Counted from the first letter of the stretch, positions 25,184 to 33,075 are shown. The stretch is 64,000 nucleotides of DNA from Castellaniella hirudinis_A (GCF_047468865.1 NZ_JBLGTV010000005.1:124001-188000), one strand, 5' to 3'. Notes: generated by a model not told the origin, from the letters alone. Program-made: numbers and translations.

Positions 25184-25310
25184 GAAGGTTCCTTGCGGGA
25201 TCGGCCGTCCGGCGGCCAGAAGGCTTCGTGATGATGGCGCAGCGTCAGCAGTAGGATTTCGGAAAGAATGGCACGATTACGCCACGCAATTCCTGGAAAG
25301 CCGCATGAAT

Positions 25311-25349
25311 ACAGTGAAGAGCGGGGGTTCAATTCCCCCGGCTCCACCA
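25311..25349 (+). other. ssrA (tmRNA) 3'-end-like sequence, candidate attachment site
   Basis: The bases contain a perfect T-arm (GGGGG-TTCAATT-CCCCC at 25323-25339) directly followed by GGCTCCACCA, the usual 3' end of betaproteobacterial tmRNA. No tmRNA body or tRNA precedes it, so it is a 3' fragment as left by site-specific integration into ssrA. It is one base short of a proper acceptor stem (six bases plus ACCA where seven are expected). It marks the right edge of the plasmid-like region. An intact ssrA and an integrase gene are not in the window. Confidence 0.6.
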
Positions 25350-25384
25350 GATCACACCACGCCGCACTATGTGTCACTGTGGAG

Positions 25385-25450
25385 TTAAGCATAAGTTGGC
25401 ACTATTGCCACCTTATGCTTTATTTCACGAAGTGCCACATTATGCTTTAT
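25385..25450. repeat. Three copies of a 17-bp motif beside the ssrA-like site
   Basis: Consensus TWAAGCATAAKGTGGCA (one further base change in the first copy): one copy on the plus strand (25385-25401) and two on the minus strand (within 25406-25422 and 25433-25449). They differ from one another at two or three positions and lie 36-101 bp from the candidate attachment core. They resemble arm-type integrase sites or operator repeats; no protein can be assigned. Confidence 0.65.
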
Positions 25451-25487
25451 CGCAAAAGTGTGGTAGGAAACCAGAGATTGGGTTCAT

Positions 25488-25529
25488 AAAAAAGGGGGGT
25501 GCTTCCCGAAAGAAGCACCCCCCTTTTTT
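25488..25529. terminator. Strong bidirectional Rho-independent terminator
   Basis: Two perfect 18-bp arms (25488-25505 and 25512-25529), A6-G6-TGCTTC and its complement, enclose the loop CCGAAA and give T-runs on both strands. It lies downstream of brnA and between the ssrA-like site and the BrnTA genes. Confidence 0.92.
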
Positions 25530-25576
25530 ATGGTGTTGGTGCGGGCGGTTTTCAGGCGGTTGATTGACATATCCAC

Positions 25577-25843
25577 CTATGCCGGCGGATGTGACTTCAG
25601 CCAGTCCTTCAGGGCAGCGTTCATGCGCGTTTGCCAGCCCTTGCCCGTGGATTTGAAGGCTTCGATGACCTCGTCGTCGAAGCGGATGGTCGTGGCGGTC
25701 TTGTGGCTGCCCGCCGGACGGCCACGTCGGATGAGCTTTTCGCCGACATATTCGTCTGCCTGTTCGAAGAACTCGTCGGTCAGTTCAGGAGCGTCGTCCG
25801 GGTCAGTCCAAGCGGTGGGCGTACCGCGTTTGCTCGCGTTCAT
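25577..25843 (-). CDS. brnA: BrnA family antitoxin
   Basis: An 88-residue antitoxin with the BrnA layout: acidic N-terminus (DPDDAPELTDEFFEQADEYV), RRGRPAGSHK linker and a C-terminal ribbon-helix-helix (TTIRFDDEVIEAFKSTGKGW, then QTRMNAALKDWL). It binds BrnT and represses the operon. It overlaps the end of brnT by 41 bp, toxin first, as in other brnTA operons. The terminator at 25488-25529 closes the operon. Confidence 0.88.
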   Translation of the reverse strand: MNASKRGTPTAWTDPDDAPELTDEFFEQADEYVGEKLIRRGRPAGSHKTATTIRFDDEVIEAFKSTGKGWQTRMNAALKDWLKSHPPA

Positions 25844-26075
25844 TTGCTTTCCTCATGCTGATGATGCGGCGGGCCCCGTCGCGAGGCGTCCAAACCGTGA
25901 CGACCATCCGGTCGTCAAGCTTGCCGACCGAGATGTAGCGCGGCTCGCTGTAGTCCTCGCGGGTGTCTTCCAGGGTGAAGTGACGGCCCGCGAACACCTC
26001 GTCGGCTCTAGCGAAATCCAGCCCGCGTTCGGTCAGCGTCTTATCGCGTTTCTCGGGGTCGAACTCGATTTCCAT
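25803..26075 (-). CDS. brnT: BrnT family toxin (RelE-like ribonuclease)
   Basis: A 90-residue toxin from the ATG at 26075 (MEIEFDPEKRDKTLTERGLD). Family features are FDPEK, the DFARADEVF helix, RYISVGKLDDRMVVTVWT and the C-terminal RIISMRKANERE. BrnT folds like RelE and cuts RNA; Arg and Lys residues of the type needed are present. The ATG at 26075 is chosen because upstream codons lie within the operator hairpin. AAGGA lies before it. Confidence 0.9.
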   Translation of the reverse strand: MEIEFDPEKRDKTLTERGLDFARADEVFAGRHFTLEDTREDYSEPRYISVGKLDDRMVVTVWTPRDGARRIISMRKANEREQTRYAHRLD

Positions 26076-26084
26076 AAGGATAAT

Positions 26085-26129
26085 TGTACTAACAAAAAAT
26101 TCCATGAGCAAGGAATTTTTGTTAGTACA
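26085..26129. promoter_or_regulatory. Inverted-repeat operator of brnTA
   Basis: Arms TGTACTAACA.. (26085-26103) and ..TGTTAGTACA (26112-26129) are complementary over 18 positions with a single extra base. The repeat lies just upstream of brnT and is a likely binding site for the BrnA ribbon-helix-helix dimer. The next stretch, 26130-26353, has no gene I can support. Confidence 0.7.
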
Positions 26130-26353
26130 TTGCTCCGATTTCAGCCGCCATGAGGTTCTTGAACGAAGACGAACTTTGATGGCGCGTAAGCCGGGCATTC
26201 AGGGTACTCAAAAGTTTGAGCGTTCTCGCGGTCGCGAGGTCGGCTACCTTGATCGCTGCAGAGCGGTCGCCCATGCCAAGTTTCATCAACGGTGCCGTGG
26301 CGTATGGCGACCGCGATGCCCTCCCGATAGCGGGCGGGCATGGACGCAAAGCC

Positions 26354-26932
26354 TCACTGCTTGATGGCCTCGATCTGGATGACCAGGCGGACGGTGTCCG
26401 GGATGCCCGGGAGGCCGAACCCCATGCCCCATTGGCTGCGCTGGATGGTGGCTTCAAAATCGCCGCCGCAGACGTCGCGCTGGATGCGCTTGTTCTGGTA
26501 GCAGTTGAAATGGCTGGCTTGGAGGGTGACGGGGTTTTGCACGCCCAACAGCGTCAGGGTGCCGGTCACGCTGCTGACCCGGCCGTTCTCGAAAACAAAA
26601 CCGTTGCCTTGGAAGCGGGCTTCGGGGAAGGCCGTGACATCGAAGAAGTCCTTGCCGCGCAGGTGCTCGTCAAATCCCTTGGAGCCGCTGTTGATCGAGG
26701 CGGTATCGATCTGGATGGCCGCCTGTCCGGTCTTGGCGTCCGGGTTCAGCTGGATGGTTCCGGTCAGGGTATCGAACCGTCCGCGGGTGGTCGAAGTGCC
26801 GCTGTGCACGACCTCAAAGGTCACGAAGCTGTGATCCGGTTCGACATCGTAGGTGGCGTTTTGCGCCAGGGCCGGGCCGGCAAGGGCCAGGGCGGGGATG
26901 CCCAGCAGGGCGGTGATCAGTCGTTTCGACAT
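26354..26932 (-). CDS. yceI: YceI family periplasmic protein
   Basis: A 192-residue secreted protein from the ATG at 26932 (MSKRLITALLGIPALALAGP; cleavage after ALAQ). The mature part is the YceI lipocalin-like barrel that binds isoprenoid lipids: YDVEPDHSFVTFEVVHSG, GRFDTLTGTIQLNPD, FDEHLRGKDFFDV and VTGTLTLLGV. GAGGA precedes the chosen ATG. It is the first gene right of the mobile region and looks like chromosomal stock. No operon partner is evident. Confidence 0.88.
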   Translation of the reverse strand: MSKRLITALLGIPALALAGPALAQNATYDVEPDHSFVTFEVVHSGTSTTRGRFDTLTGTIQLNPDAKTGQAAIQIDTASINSGSKGFDEHLRGKDFFDVTAFPEARFQGNGFVFENGRVSSVTGTLTLLGVQNPVTLQASHFNCYQNKRIQRDVCGGDFEATIQRSQWGMGFGLPGIPDTVRLVIQIEAIKQ

Positions 26933-27080
26933 GGCGATCCTCATCGTCAAGTGCGCCGCTGGCCGGCGGATGAAAGACAAGCCAGCATGCAACGAGTCTA
27001 CGGGGTCTGGGCCGGCCTGGGCCGCGCGGCGGCCGCCGGTGTCTGATGTGCATCAAAGACCGCCCGGATAATGGCGTTGC

Positions 27081-28037
27081 TTAGAATGAAATCGCCATCA
27101 GGGGGTCGTCCGCCGGAAACCGGGGCGTGCCGTTGTCCAGTGGCTGGGGGATGCTGCCGTCGGCCAGGTGCATGTGGACGTCCAGGTGCCGTTCGGAGGG
27201 TTCGGCGAGGCGGCGGTAGAGTTCGCGGCATACCATGCGGGCGGTCTGCCCCGGCCAGTCGGCGGGCAGCAGAACTTCGGGCAGTTCGGGGTCGCGCAGC
27301 AGCAGGCGGCGGTAGTCGTGGATCAGCAGGATGCGCAGCAGAAAGGATTCTTCGGGCTCCAGGCGCGTGTGGCGATCGCGCCGCAGCTCGGCCAGGATCG
27401 GCAGGTAGTCCGATACGAAGCCGGCATAGGATTCGGCCAGGCGCTCCAGGTTCCAGGCGCGGGAGACCAGGTCGGCGTCCGATGCCGTCAGGGCGATGCG
27501 GGCATCCGCCGCCAGCAGCGGCAGCAGGTGGCCCAGGAACTCGCCCAGGCCATCGGCCATCAGGGTGTCATAGGTGGCGTCCAACTGGGTGGAGGGGTGC
27601 ACGAAGCAGTCGTTGCCCAAAGACCCGAACCCCTGCCATTGCAGGGCCTGGTGCAGACGCTCGCGCTGGCGGGCATCCAGCTCGCCCACCACCAGAATCA
27701 GGCGCCAGCGGCGATCCCAGATGGGGGCGTGCGACGAGTAGATGTGCCGCGAGGCTTCTTCGAAGCGCAGGCGGCCGGAGTCCGTCAGCACATAATCGGC
27801 CCGGCGGCCATGGCTGTCGGCGCGCAGCCATTGTTCTTTGCTGAGGCGGTAGACCGAGGTGCGGATCAGCCTTTCGTTCAGCCCCAGGGGCTGCAGCAGC
27901 TGGATCAGGCTGCCCAGCCAGATGCGCCCCCCGCGGGGCAGCACCGCATCACCGAAAAACGACATGATCAGCGAACCCGCACGGACGCGCTGTTGTTGAC
28001 GGAAGGTATCGATGCGGTGCTGGATGGAGGCTATCAA
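27081..28037 (-). CDS. paaX: PaaX family transcriptional repressor of phenylacetate catabolism
   Basis: About 318 residues from a TTG at 28037, close to the 316 of E. coli PaaX. The N-terminal winged helix has SLIMSFFGDAVLPRGG and IWLGSLIQLL; the middle has WDRRWRLILVVGEL and LHQALQWQGFG; the C-terminal part has LLIHDYRRLLLRDPELPEVL, then LPADWPGQTARMVC. PaaX represses paa promoters and is released by phenylacetyl-CoA. No ATG fits the full N-terminus: the first in-frame ATG (27965) would cut into the DNA-binding domain, hence TTG. The gene lies 38 bp after the reductase and probably shares its transcript. Confidence 0.88.
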   Translation of the reverse strand: MIASIQHRIDTFRQQQRVRAGSLIMSFFGDAVLPRGGRIWLGSLIQLLQPLGLNERLIRTSVYRLSKEQWLRADSHGRRADYVLTDSGRLRFEEASRHIYSSHAPIWDRRWRLILVVGELDARQRERLHQALQWQGFGSLGNDCFVHPSTQLDATYDTLMADGLGEFLGHLLPLLAADARIALTASDADLVSRAWNLERLAESYAGFVSDYLPILAELRRDRHTRLEPEESFLLRILLIHDYRRLLLRDPELPEVLLPADWPGQTARMVCRELYRRLAEPSERHLDVHMHLADGSIPQPLDNGTPRFPADDPLMAISF

Positions 28038-28075
28038 CGGACTGGAAAGGGCTGGGATGCCCCTTGGATTTAAGG

Positions 28076-29107
28076 TTAGCGGCCTTGTATGGCCGTATTC
28101 TGGATGGGGAAGAAGCCTTCCTTGTGGATGAGTTCTTCCTGGGCACCCAGGGCTTTGACCGCGGCCAGGCAATCGTCGACGAATTCCGGGCTGCCGGCGA
28201 TGAAAATGCTGTGGCTGGAGAGATCGGGATACAGCCCGCCCAGCAAGGTATTGATGCGGCCGTGCAGGAAGCCTTCTTTTTCTTCGCGGGTCAGCGTGAT
28301 TTTATAGTCAAAATTGCGGTGTTTGGTGCGCCACCAGGCCATCAGGCCCTGGCCATAGATGTCTGCCTCGGTGCGGGCCGAGAAAATCAGATCCACCCGC
28401 TTGCGGTATCCGCGCGCCAGCGCGGCTTCGGCGAGGTCCATGATCGGGGCCAGGCCGGTGCCCGCGGCCAGGCACAAAACCGGGGTGTCGGCGGATGGAT
28501 CGCCGATGAACGTGCCATAGGCGCCATTGAGCTTGACGCTGTCGCCCACTTTCAGGGTGTCGTGCACCCAGGCGCTGGTGGTGCCGCCTTCGGCCCGCGC
28601 CACCTGCAGGGTGATTTCGCCATCGGGGCGCGGGGCATTGGCGATGGAATAGGCCCGGCGGGGCACGCCGTTGCGGTCGTCGCCCAGCGTGACGTACTGG
28701 CCCGGCCAGTAGCGGATGGCCTTGCCCACGGGCCGCAGGCGGATTTCCAGCGTGCGCGAGGCCACTTCGCGGCGGTCGACCAGCACATACATGGCGTTTT
28801 CCCGGGGGGGGAACAGTTTGGGACGGGCGTCGGCCGTACCCCATTCGATCACCATTTCCTCGGAAATCTGTTTGCACATGCACATCAGGCCATAGCCCTG
28901 GCGGCGTTCTTCGGCGGTCAGGGCCATGTCCATGACCATGCCCTGGTCGTATTGGCCCTCCAGAACCTTGACCTTGCACTCGCCACAGGCGCCTGCCCGG
29001 CAATTGTTCGGCAGGGCGTAGCCTGCGCGTTCGAGGGCCATGAGGGCGGTGTCGCTTTCTTTCCAGTCGACGACCTTGCCGGAGGGTTGGATGACGATGC
29101 GTGCCAT
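28076..29107 (-). CDS. 2Fe-2S/FAD electron-transfer reductase of the diiron oxygenase
   Basis: A 343-residue reductase from the ATG at 29107. The N-terminal plant-type ferredoxin has Cys36, Cys41, Cys44 and Cys75 or Cys77. An FAD domain (RAYSIANAP) and an NAD domain (VLCLAAGTGLAPIMDLAEAA) follow. Ferredoxin at the N-terminus is the order of BenC, XylA and phenol-hydroxylase reductases; PaaE has it at the C-terminus. It lies 94 bp after the diiron oxygenase on the same strand and would pass electrons from NAD(P)H to it. Confidence 0.88.
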   Translation of the reverse strand: MARIVIQPSGKVVDWKESDTALMALERAGYALPNNCRAGACGECKVKVLEGQYDQGMVMDMALTAEERRQGYGLMCMCKQISEEMVIEWGTADARPKLFPPRENAMYVLVDRREVASRTLEIRLRPVGKAIRYWPGQYVTLGDDRNGVPRRAYSIANAPRPDGEITLQVARAEGGTTSAWVHDTLKVGDSVKLNGAYGTFIGDPSADTPVLCLAAGTGLAPIMDLAEAALARGYRKRVDLIFSARTEADIYGQGLMAWWRTKHRNFDYKITLTREEKEGFLHGRINTLLGGLYPDLSSHSIFIAGSPEFVDDCLAAVKALGAQEELIHKEGFFPIQNTAIQGR

Positions 29108-29201
29108 AGTGCTTCCGTAATGATGCAAAACTTTGAAAGGCAGGCCCGGTCGAGCGTTGTGCACAGCGACCGGGCCGGGGTTTTGAATGGGGATCAGCCG
29201 G

Positions 29202-30227
29202 TTAGAACACCGGGATGATGTCTTCCATTGCGACGTCCGAGATTTCCTCGCCGGAGATGCCGACTTCGGGAATGGCGGGGAAGGGGATGTTGTAGTGATC
29301 CAGCACACCCTTCAGGTTGATGATGGCGTTGCGCCAGTTTTCGCGCTTGGCTTCGTAGGTGGGGATGCCGAAGCCCGCATTGCGGGCGACTTCTTCGCCG
29401 GCACGCTGGTTTTCGATGAAATCGGGCGGCAGATCCCAGAAGTCTGCGGGCGGTTCGAACAGCACGGCCGACAGGAACAGGTAGCCTGCGCGGATCTGCT
29501 TGGTGACGATGGAGCGGTTTTCTTCGGACAGGCCGGGGTAGTCGCGTTCCATCACCGCCATACAGATGGCCATGTGGCGGCCTTCGTCGCGGCCAACGTT
29601 CTTGAAGGCTTCTTTGAAGACGGGCTCGCGGGTGTTGTCGTGCATTTGCTTGAAGATGGTGGCCGCGGCGATTTCACCCATCAGGAACGAACTGAACAAT
29701 ACCGCCAAATCGTATTTGGGTGCGGCGCTCTTGAAGCCGTTCCAGTAGCGCGCGCCGTTGAAGTACAGCCATTTGGCGTTTTTCTGCAGGCGGCGGCCCA
29801 GGTCGGTCTTGGGTTCGTAGGTGAGTGGATCGGGATGGTCGAGCAGCTTGGTGATGGACAGGCCGCACATGATTTCATGGTTCTGCTCGTCGCTGGTGAC
29901 CGAGAAGAAGCATTTGCGAACGGGGTCTTCTTCGTGATCCTCGTAGGTCTTGATGAGGGCCGCGGCAAACACCGGCGGCGCGGAGGCGTCGAAGACGGAC
30001 AGCAGCGTCCACCAGTAGGCGATGGCTTCGCGTTCTTCCCAGGTGTAGCTTTCGACGTCGAAAGTATCCCAGGGGAGTTCCTCCGGTTTCCAGTATTCGC
30101 GCAACGAGGCTTCCCAGATCTCTTGCAGCTTGGTGGTCTTGCGCACCCAGGACAGGGGGTAGACGTTGGGTTGTTCGATTTCGGGCGGGAACTCCATCTT
30201 GTCCGCGAAACGTTCCTTGCTGGACAT
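29202..30227 (-). CDS. R2-like diiron oxygenase of unknown substrate
   Basis: A 341-residue ferritin-like protein. Likely iron ligands are Glu114-x2-His117 (DEQNHE), Glu185 (MGEIAAATIF) and Glu215-x2-His218 (DEGRH), with Asp80 as a possible first ligand. This spacing resembles ribonucleotide reductase R2. It is not PaaA, BoxB or a multicomponent monooxygenase alpha subunit by length or motif. With the reductase downstream it forms a two-component oxygenase, next to paaX and divergent from paa genes that convert phenylacetate. Ring oxidation of phenylacetyl-CoA or a related CoA ester is the natural guess and is not proven by sequence. AAGGAG lies before the ATG. Confidence 0.75.
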   Translation of the reverse strand: MSSKERFADKMEFPPEIEQPNVYPLSWVRKTTKLQEIWEASLREYWKPEELPWDTFDVESYTWEEREAIAYWWTLLSVFDASAPPVFAAALIKTYEDHEEDPVRKCFFSVTSDEQNHEIMCGLSITKLLDHPDPLTYEPKTDLGRRLQKNAKWLYFNGARYWNGFKSAAPKYDLAVLFSSFLMGEIAAATIFKQMHDNTREPVFKEAFKNVGRDEGRHMAICMAVMERDYPGLSEENRSIVTKQIRAGYLFLSAVLFEPPADFWDLPPDFIENQRAGEEVARNAGFGIPTYEAKRENWRNAIINLKGVLDHYNIPFPAIPEVGISGEEISDVAMEDIIPVF

Positions 30228-30594
30228 AAATAATCTCCTTGAGTGGGGTGGGGCAATGTGGTTTCAGGCTGATTCGAATCATGTACACCCGGCGAATGCC
30301 TGGCGTATCGACATCATGTTACGTAATAGGCCTGTTTGTCAATTTATTTGTATCGCTTATTACCTAGGGTTTTCCTTAATCATTAAGGAAAGCCACGGTT
30401 TCCCCCCTTGATCCTCGCGGGAATGCAAGCAAATACGCAGATATAGGCTGTGCTAATGTATTCATTAGATATTCAGATAAATAAACCAAAATTGAAAAAC
30501 ATCGCTTGAAAAGTGATACATTGTCCAAGACAAATCTGTTTGTTTTGGTATTTTGACGTCACAGGCCGGGGGCTTGCCCGGCACCGGAGGACTC
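30228..30594. promoter_or_regulatory. Divergent paa promoter region with several palindromes
   Basis: This AT-rich 367-bp stretch between the diiron-oxygenase gene and paaN holds no gene. It carries three perfect inverted repeats: TGATTCGAATCA (30270-30281), TTTCCTTAA-TCA-TTAAGGAAA (30371-30391) and CTAATG-TATT-CATTAG (30453-30468). The first contains TGATTC/GAATCA half-sites like those reported for PaaX. A 10-bp word GTATCGCTTA (30350-30359) recurs in the liv/ALDH promoter region. GGAGG at 30586-30590 is the paaN ribosome-binding site. Confidence 0.65.
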
Positions 30595-32262
30595 ATGTCT
30601 CACCCCTTGCTGGATCAGCACCGCGCGCTGCTGGACGGTGCGCTCGACACCATCGCCACCCGCGGCTATTGGTCCGCTTTTGCCGAATCCCCCAGCCCCA
30701 AGGCGTATGGCGAAACCGCGCCGGCGGAAGGCCGGGCCGCCTTTGAAGCCCATCTGGACAAGGCGTTCGAACTCGACCAGCCCGGCCAAGTGGGCTGGCA
30801 CGACCAGGAAACCTCGCCTTATGGGCAGGCCTTGGGCATCCGCTACCCCGTGTCCGATCCCGACGCGCTGGTTCGGGCTGCGCTGGCCGCCATGCCGGCC
30901 TGGCAGGCGCTGGGGGCAGAGGGCCGCGTGGGGGTGTGCCTCGAAATCCTGCAGCGCCTGAACCGCCAAAGCTTCGAAATCGCCCATGCCGTCATGATGA
31001 CCAGCGGCCAGGGGTGGATGATGGCTTTCCAGGCGGGCGGCCCGCACGCCCAGGATCGCGGGCTCGAAGCCGTGGCCTACGCCTGGCGCGAGATGTCTTT
31101 CATCCCGGCGCAGGCCACCTGGGAAAAGCCCCAGGGCAAGCACCCCGCCTTGGTCATGCAGAAACACTACGAAATCGTCGGGCGCGGGGTGGGGGTCGTC
31201 ATCGGCTGCGCGACGTTCCCCACCTGGAACACCTATCCGGGCCTGTTCGCCGCCTTGGCCACGGGCAACCCGGTCATCATGAAGCCGCACGGCAACGTGG
31301 TGCTGCCCGCCGCCATCACCGTGCGCACCATCCGCGCGGTGTTGGCCGAAAACGGCCTGGATCCCAACCTCGTCAGCCTGTGCCTGACGCAGGATCGCAA
31401 GACGGCGCAGGCGCTGTATCAGCATCCCGACGTGCACTCTATCGACTACACCGGCAGCAACGTCTTTGGCCAGTGGCTGGTCGATCACTGCCGCCAGGCC
31501 CAGGTCTATGCCGAACTGGCCGGGGTCAACAGCATCGTCATCGATTCCACGGACGATTACGCCGGCATGCTGCGCAATCTGGCCTTCACGCTGTCCCTGT
31601 ATTCGGGGCAGATGTGCACGACGTCCCAGGCGCTGGTCGTGCCCGCCGGGGGCATCGAGACCAACGACGGCCACAAGTCCTATGACCAGGTGTGCCAGGA
31701 TCTGGCCGGGGCCATCGACAAATTCCTGTCCAAGCCGGAAACCGCCCAGGCGGTGCTGGGCGCGGTGCAGTCCGATGCCACGCTGCAGCGCATCGAACAG
31801 GCCGGCCAGGGTGGGATGGGCCGGGTGGTGTTGGCGCCCCGCGCTTTGCGCTACGAAGACTTTCCCCAGGCCCGGGTGCGCACGCCCGTCCTGGTCGCCT
31901 GCGATGCGGCGGATGCGCAACACTATGCCCAGGAACAATTCGGCCCCATCAGCTTTCTGGTGAAAGCGGCCGACACCGCCGCCGCCCTCGAACTGGTCGA
32001 ATCCCTGACCCGCCAGCATGGCGCGCTCACCCTGGGCGTGTACAGTCAAAACGAAGCCGTGATCGACGCCGCCATCCAGGCGTCCTGGCGCGCCAAGGTC
32101 GCCTTGTCCATCAACCTCACCGGCGGGGTATTCGTCAACCAGTCCGCCGCGTTCTCGGATTTTCACGGCACGGGGGGCAATCCGGCGGCCAACGCTTCGT
32201 ATGCCGATTCGGCGTTCGTGGCCAACCGCTTCCGCGTCGTCCAACGCCGCCGCCACGCCTGA
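30595..32262 (+). CDS. paaN: Phenylacetate degradation aldehyde dehydrogenase PaaN
   Basis: A 555-residue member of the PaaN branch of the aldehyde dehydrogenase superfamily, which oxidises the open-ring semialdehyde intermediate of phenylacetyl-CoA catabolism. It has the PaaN N-terminus (HRALLDGALDTIATRGYWSA), a cofactor region (GCATFPTWNTYPGLFAALAT) and a catalytic-Cys region (SGQMCTTSQALVV). It lacks the MaoC-like hydratase domain of PaaZ, so ring hydrolysis needs another protein. The ATG at 30595 follows GGAGG. It heads the plus-strand operon; paaG starts 15 bp after it. Confidence 0.9.
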   Translation: MSHPLLDQHRALLDGALDTIATRGYWSAFAESPSPKAYGETAPAEGRAAFEAHLDKAFELDQPGQVGWHDQETSPYGQALGIRYPVSDPDALVRAALAAMPAWQALGAEGRVGVCLEILQRLNRQSFEIAHAVMMTSGQGWMMAFQAGGPHAQDRGLEAVAYAWREMSFIPAQATWEKPQGKHPALVMQKHYEIVGRGVGVVIGCATFPTWNTYPGLFAALATGNPVIMKPHGNVVLPAAITVRTIRAVLAENGLDPNLVSLCLTQDRKTAQALYQHPDVHSIDYTGSNVFGQWLVDHCRQAQVYAELAGVNSIVIDSTDDYAGMLRNLAFTLSLYSGQMCTTSQALVVPAGGIETNDGHKSYDQVCQDLAGAIDKFLSKPETAQAVLGAVQSDATLQRIEQAGQGGMGRVVLAPRALRYEDFPQARVRTPVLVACDAADAQHYAQEQFGPISFLVKAADTAAALELVESLTRQHGALTLGVYSQNEAVIDAAIQASWRAKVALSINLTGGVFVNQSAAFSDFHGTGGNPAANASYADSAFVANRFRVVQRRRHA

Positions 32263-32277
32263 CTACTTGTATTCGAC

Positions 32278-33072
32278 ATGACTTATCAGCATATTCAGTT
32301 CACTGTTCAACAGGGCGTCGCGCGCGTCACGCTGGCGCGCCCCGACAAGCTCAACAGCTTCACCGAGGCCATGCACCTCGAACTGCGCGACGCCTTGGCC
32401 CGGGTGCAGGATGACGCCGACGCGCGGGTTCTGGTGCTGACGGGCGCGGGGCGGGGGTTTTGCGCCGGCCAGGATCTGGGCGATCGCGGCATGCAAATGG
32501 CCGCCGGCCAGGCGCCCGACCTGGGCGCCACGGTCGAGCGATTCTACAAGCCCCTGATCCTGTCCCTGCAAAACCTGCGGGTGCCCACGCTGGCGGCGGT
32601 CAATGGCATCGCGGCCGGTGCCGGGGCCTCGCTGGCCCTGGCCTGCGACCTGGTGGTGGCCGCCGAATCCGCCTATTTCCTGCAGGCTTTCAGCAAGGTC
32701 GGCCTGATTCCCGATACCGGGGGGACATGGCTGCTGCCCCAGCGCATCGGCCTGGCCCGCGCCATGGGGCTGGCCTTGCTGGCTGAAAAACTGCCGGCCC
32801 AGCGGGCGGCCGACTGGGGCCTGATCTGGTCCTGTGTGCCGGATGCCGCGTTCCCGGATGAAATCGACCGCCTGGCCGGTCTGTTGGCCCAGGCGCCCAC
32901 CCGGGCGCTGGTGCGCACCCGCCAGGCCATGCAGGCCGCCGCCTCGCACACGCTGGAACAACAGCTGTCCATGGAAGCCGGCTTCATGCGCGAACTGGGC
33001 TGGCGCCACGATTACGCCGAAGGGGTGGCCGCCTTTCTCGAAAAGCGCCCGGCGCGCTTTACGGGGGAATAA
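32278..33072 (+). CDS. paaG: Ring-1,2-epoxyphenylacetyl-CoA isomerase PaaG
   Basis: A 264-residue crotonase-fold enzyme. It has the oxyanion-hole glycines (AGQDLGDRG, AAGAGASLALACD) and the PaaG catalytic-Asp region (SKVGLIPDTGGTWLLPQRIG). PaaG turns the ring epoxide into oxepin-CoA and also isomerises later intermediates. It lies between paaN and paaH, 3 bp before the latter. No separate PaaF hydratase is in the window. Confidence 0.9.
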   Translation: MTYQHIQFTVQQGVARVTLARPDKLNSFTEAMHLELRDALARVQDDADARVLVLTGAGRGFCAGQDLGDRGMQMAAGQAPDLGATVERFYKPLILSLQNLRVPTLAAVNGIAAGAGASLALACDLVVAAESAYFLQAFSKVGLIPDTGGTWLLPQRIGLARAMGLALLAEKLPAQRAADWGLIWSCVPDAAFPDEIDRLAGLLAQAPTRALVRTRQAMQAAASHTLEQQLSMEAGFMRELGWRHDYAEGVAAFLEKRPARFTGE

Positions 33073-33075
33073 GCC

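Noticed and set aside
25311..25349. A functional tRNA or tmRNA gene at the T-arm-like sequence
   Set aside because: No acceptor 5' strand, D-arm, anticodon arm or tmRNA body precedes it, and the acceptor side is one base short. It was kept only as an attachment-site remnant.
26130..26353. Short open frames on both strands between brnT and yceI
   Set aside because: None has a ribosome-binding site, a recognisable domain or a frame that stays open across the region; possibly decayed DNA, but I could not identify a source.
29202..30227. Calling the diiron protein PaaA or BoxB
   Set aside because: Length and the spacing of the two ExxH motifs do not fit PaaA, BoxB or phenol-hydroxylase alpha subunits, and PaaB, PaaC and PaaD partners are missing.
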